From NCBI GenBank assembly GCA_031254915.1, contig JAIRTL010000037.1, positions 1 to 64,000 on the forward strand: a stretch of 64,000 nt of DNA, in the 5' to 3' direction. Source of the stretch: Planctomycetota bacterium (GTDB taxonomy: Bacteria; Planctomycetota; SZUA-567). The notes under the pieces were generated by a model, which saw only the letters and a program-made list of their open reading frames with translations, searched no databases and was not told the DNA's origin. This document shows positions 61,718 through 64,000 of the stretch, one piece after another. Each line of letters begins with the position of its first letter. Position 1 is the first letter of the stretch. The translations under genes and the position numbers were made by a program.

Positions 61718-62149
61718 ATGCCCGAATCGCGACGCCCGGCGGCGATAAAGAAAACGCTCAACTGGAAGACCAACCTCGTCGGCCTCGGCGCCGGCAGGTT
61801 CGTCTTCGCTTTCGCCGTGAGCGGCCTGGCGTCGGTGCTCGTCGTCATCCTCGGCCGCCTGACCTCGCCCGCCCGCAAGGGAACGGTGTTCGGCTGGTCC
61901 GTGACCGTGCGGTCGCTCGGCTGGATGTTCGCCCCGATCGCCGGGGCGTGGGCGGTCGGCGCTTTCGGCTGGAACCGCGCCTTCTACATCGAGGCGGCGG
62001 TGTGCTTCCTCCTCGTTCCCTGCTTTGTCTATCTCGGCAGGCGCCATAAGGTCGCCTACCCGCCGGAAATCGACGATCCGCCGTCCATGGCGGAAGTGGC
62101 GCGGAGCAGCGCATCGACGCCGCACCTCCACGGCCGGGTGACGGACTGA
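61718..62149 (+). pseudogene. C-terminal remnant of an MFS transporter
   Basis: About 143 residues with three to four hydrophobic segments. GLASVLVVILGRLTSPARKG then TVFGWSVTVRSLGWMFAPIA and GWNRAFYIEAAVCFLLVPC match the last quarter of a 12-helix major-facilitator carrier (the PxxRxGxxFG loop and following helices). A full carrier is about 400 residues; only 100 bp of non-coding sequence lie upstream, so the first two thirds are missing. It is probably a decayed gene, though the open frame and a promoter-like box leave a small expressed protein possible. A 16-codon frame starting at ATG 61698 overlaps its start. Confidence 0.7.
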
Positions 62150-62185
62150 ATATTTCGCACACCCCATTTTTTGAAAGGATACGGC

Positions 62186-63112
62186 ATGAAGAAAATCACG
62201 ATCGGCGGCGAAGTGCCTGCTTCGGAAATCGCGCTCGGCTTTTGGCGTCTCGCGGAAATGTCGGTCGCCGACGCGTCCAGACTCGTCAAGACCGCCCTCG
62301 ACGAGGGCATCGACTTCTTCGACCACGCCGACGTCTACGGCGCGGGCAAGAGCGAAACGATGTTCGCCAAGGCGGCGGGATTCACTCCGTCGCGGCGCGA
62401 GAAAGTCGTTCTCCAGTCGAAATGCGGCATCCGCCTCGAGGACGGAACCTATTTCGATTTCTCCCGCGACCACATCGTTTCCGCCGCCGAGGCCATCCTC
62501 AGGCGCCTGGACACGGAATACCTCGACATCCTCCTTCTCCACCGCCCCGACGCCCTCGTCGAACCGGAGGAAGTCGCGGAAGCGTTCGCCACGCTCCACG
62601 CCGCCGGCAAGGTGCGTTACTTCGGCGTCAGCAACCAGCGCCCCAACCAGATGGAGCTGCTGCGCAAATGCTGCAACCACAAAATCGTCGCCAACCAGCT
62701 CCAGTTCAGCATCACCAACAGCGGCATGGTCGACTCCGGACTCGCCACCAACATGGAGTTCGCCCAGTCCGTGAACCACGACGGCGACGTCCTCGACTAC
62801 TGCCGCCTGCACAATATCACCATCCAGGCCTGGTCCCCGTTCCAGTACGGCGACTTCAAGGGCTCTTTCCTCGGCAACCGCGAGCTCTATCCCGGACTCA
62901 ACGACGTCATCGACAAGCTGGCCAGGGAAAAGGGCGTGACCAATACCGCCATCGCCGCCGCCTGGATACTCCGCCATCCGGCGAGGATCCAGGTTATCGT
63001 CGGCACCTCGAAGCCGCAAAGGGTGAAGGACGCCTGCGCCGCGTCCGGGATCGAACTCACCCGGCCGGAATGGTACGCGCTCTGGAAGGCGGCGGGGAAT
63101 ACGCTGCCGTAA
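62186..63112 (+). CDS. Aldo/keto reductase
   Basis: NADPH-dependent reductase of the YdhF/oxidoreductase type, 308 residues. The (beta/alpha)8 core shows the catalytic tetrad: Asp and Tyr in FFDHADVYGAGKSE, Lys in VVLQSKCGIR, His in ILLLHRPDALV. Cofactor-binding end IQVIVGTSKPQRVKDA. GAAAGGAT lies 7 bp before ATG 62186; an in-frame TTG at 62171 is less likely. Substrate unknown. The neighbour thrC begins 193 bp later behind its own promoter. Confidence 0.9.
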   Translation: MKKITIGGEVPASEIALGFWRLAEMSVADASRLVKTALDEGIDFFDHADVYGAGKSETMFAKAAGFTPSRREKVVLQSKCGIRLEDGTYFDFSRDHIVSAAEAILRRLDTEYLDILLLHRPDALVEPEEVAEAFATLHAAGKVRYFGVSNQRPNQMELLRKCCNHKIVANQLQFSITNSGMVDSGLATNMEFAQSVNHDGDVLDYCRLHNITIQAWSPFQYGDFKGSFLGNRELYPGLNDVIDKLAREKGVTNTAIAAAWILRHPARIQVIVGTSKPQRVKDACAASGIELTRPEWYALWKAAGNTLP

Positions 63113-63130
63113 ATGGCGGCCGCCGGTTCT

Positions 63131-63159
63131 TGACTCGACGCCCGCCGCCCGCTATAATC
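63131..63159 (+). promoter_or_regulatory. Near-consensus sigma70 promoter of thrC
   Basis: TTGACT (63131-63136), 17-bp spacer, perfect TATAAT (63154-63159). The best promoter in the window. Transcription would start near 63166, so repeat copy E forms the whole first part of the thrC leader (about 140 nt). Confidence 0.85.
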
Positions 63160-63280
63160 GCGGCCCGAAATGGCGAAAATGGGGGATGGGGGTTGCCCTG
63201 TACCACATCCGGTTCCCTTGGCCATTTCATGGGCGCGCACAGTCGGGGGAATCGCAACCCCCGGCCGTGGACGAGATATG
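63159..63280 (+). repeat. Dispersed intergenic element, copy E, in the thrC leader
   Basis: Fifth copy. It begins at the -10 box and reads TCGCGGCCCGAAATGGCG. The arms GGGGGTTGC (63189-63197) and GCAACCCCC (63255-63263) form a perfect 9-bp pairing. The central hairpin (63221-63235) reads GGCCAT-TTC-ATGGGC with one mismatch. It would be transcribed as the 5' leader of thrC and ends about 25 bp before the start codon. Confidence 0.85.
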
Positions 63281-63305
63281 TTTCGGCCCTGGAGGCGTCG
63301 TCGTC

Positions 63306-64000
63306 ATGGATGTGGTGAGCACGCGGAGCGGGGCGCGGCGGATACCGGCTTTGCAGGCCGTCCTGGAAGGCATCGCCGGCGACGGCGGCCTGTTCGTGCC
63401 TGTCGAATTCCCCCGCCTCGACTCCGGGGCGCTGTTGCGCGACCACCGCGCGGGATACGCGCACGTGGCGACCGCCGTTCTCGACGCGTTCTTCGACGTC
63501 GGGCGCTCAACGCTCCATCCGCTCGTTTCCGCGGCCTACGCCGGCTTCGGCGACGATGCGGTCGCGCCGTTGCGCGCGCTCGGCGACGGGACGCGCGTCA
63601 TGGAGCTGTTCCACGGACCCACCCTCGCCTTCAAGGACATGGCGCTGCAGATACTGCCCCGGCTGTTTCGCGTCGCCCTCGAAAAATTCGACCGGAAGGA
63701 CGACGCGCTCATCCTGACCGCCACCTCCGGCGACACAGGCAAGGCGGCGCTCGAGGGCTTCAGGAACGTGCCGCGCACCGCCGTCTATGTGTTCTATCCC
63801 GAGGACGGCGTCGCCGAAATGCAGCGCCTGCAGATGGCGACGCAACGCGGCGGCAACGTCGGGGTCTGCGCCGTAAAGGGGAATTTCGACGACGCCCAGG
63901 CCGGCGTCAAGCGCCTGTTCGCCGACAGGGCCTTCGCCGCCGAGGCCGGGCGGGCGGGCAAGTTCCTCTCCTCCGCCAATTCGATAAACATCGGGCGCCT
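63306..64000 (+). CDS. thrC: Threonine synthase, N-terminal part
   Basis: The gene runs off the right edge; 231 complete codons are visible. It converts phosphohomoserine to threonine with PLP. The PLP lysine is in LFHGPTLAFKDMALQ (about 113), followed by LTATSGDTGKAALEGF and SSANSINIGR, the pattern of the E. coli/yeast-type (class II) enzyme with an N-terminal domain (STRSGARRIPALQAVL, DGGLFVP). ATG 63306 fits the family start; no strong ribosome-binding site is visible. With metX it marks the two exits of the homoserine branch. Confidence 0.92.
   Translation, partial: MDVVSTRSGARRIPALQAVLEGIAGDGGLFVPVEFPRLDSGALLRDHRAGYAHVATAVLDAFFDVGRSTLHPLVSAAYAGFGDDAVAPLRALGDGTRVMELFHGPTLAFKDMALQILPRLFRVALEKFDRKDDALILTATSGDTGKAALEGFRNVPRTAVYVFYPEDGVAEMQRLQMATQRGGNVGVCAVKGNFDDAQAGVKRLFADRAFAAEAGRAGKFLSSANSINIGR

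Noticed and set aside
63160-63305. T-box, threonine attenuator peptide or lysine-type riboswitch upstream of thrC
   Set aside because: No Thr/Ile-rich leader peptide, no T-box sequence and no known riboswitch core; the space is filled by the dispersed element.
1-64000. CRISPR array, tRNA/rRNA genes, phage or complete IS element
   Set aside because: No regular direct repeats with spacers, no cloverleaf or rRNA sequence and no transposase, integrase or phage structural gene was seen.

Overview
The window is GC-rich bacterial chromosome, densely coding, with about 50 genes. It carries no rRNA, tRNA, CRISPR array, phage or complete insertion sequence. Most genes are housekeeping: DNA replication and repair (dnaE, mutL, priA), translation (alaS, ribF, yebC, RNA-modifying enzymes), amino acid and cofactor synthesis (metX, hisG, hisD, thrC, folC), carbon and redox control (malic enzyme, rex) and glycogen synthesis (glgA, GH57 enzyme). 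The twitching-pilus machinery with its PilS/PilR-like pair, and several secreted or periplasmic proteins, suggest a didermic, free-living cell. A eukaryote-type UDP-sugar pyrophosphorylase and the DUF4912-GH57 enzyme are compatible with the PVC/Planctomycetes-Lentisphaerae side of the tree. No marker here fixes the phylum, so this is only a guess.

Layout. 1-2812: comF end and comEC. 2813-4934: a DUF805 gene, an orphan mraZ and a long non-coding stretch. 4935-9455: SEL1 protein, orphan adenine methyltransferase, metX, SAM methyltransferase. 9650-12943: small unknown genes plus hisG. 13042-19336: yebC, trmH-type methyltransferase, an M50 protease on the other strand, ribF, a HAD phosphatase, mutL. 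19660-28324: HEAT-PDZ-S41 protease, folC, a cyclophilin-FKBP fusion, dnaE. 28321-36943: hybrid histidine kinase, alaS, TPR-Cys protein, TIM-barrel isomerase, glycosyltransferase. 37210-40009: sugar reductase, GNAT-like protein, hisD. 40026-61617, almost all on the minus strand: cheR, rex, malic enzyme, speA, a pseudouridine synthase, then the glgA-pilT-pilC-pilS-pilR run, a CysZ-like membrane protein, the GH57 enzyme, priA and the UDP-sugar pyrophosphorylase. 61718-64000: an MFS remnant, an aldo/keto reductase and the start of thrC.

The most unusual feature is a dispersed intergenic element of about 120 bp, present in five copies (2824, 4752, 9444, 36956 on the minus strand, 63159). It always lies outside genes. 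It has a GGCCAT-TTC-ATGGCC hairpin in its centre and, in two copies, terminal arms that differ in sequence but still pair. The last copy begins exactly at a near-consensus sigma70 -10 box and would form the leader of thrC. I do not recognise it. It may be a structured RNA or a MITE-like repeat.

Other points worth attention: priA is interrupted by an in-frame TAG at codon 97; mraZ stands alone without any division and cell-wall cluster; a hybrid kinase ends in an HPt-like domain lacking its histidine; glgA shares a tight operon with pilus and two-component genes; and several promoters have hairpins or palindromes in regulatory positions.
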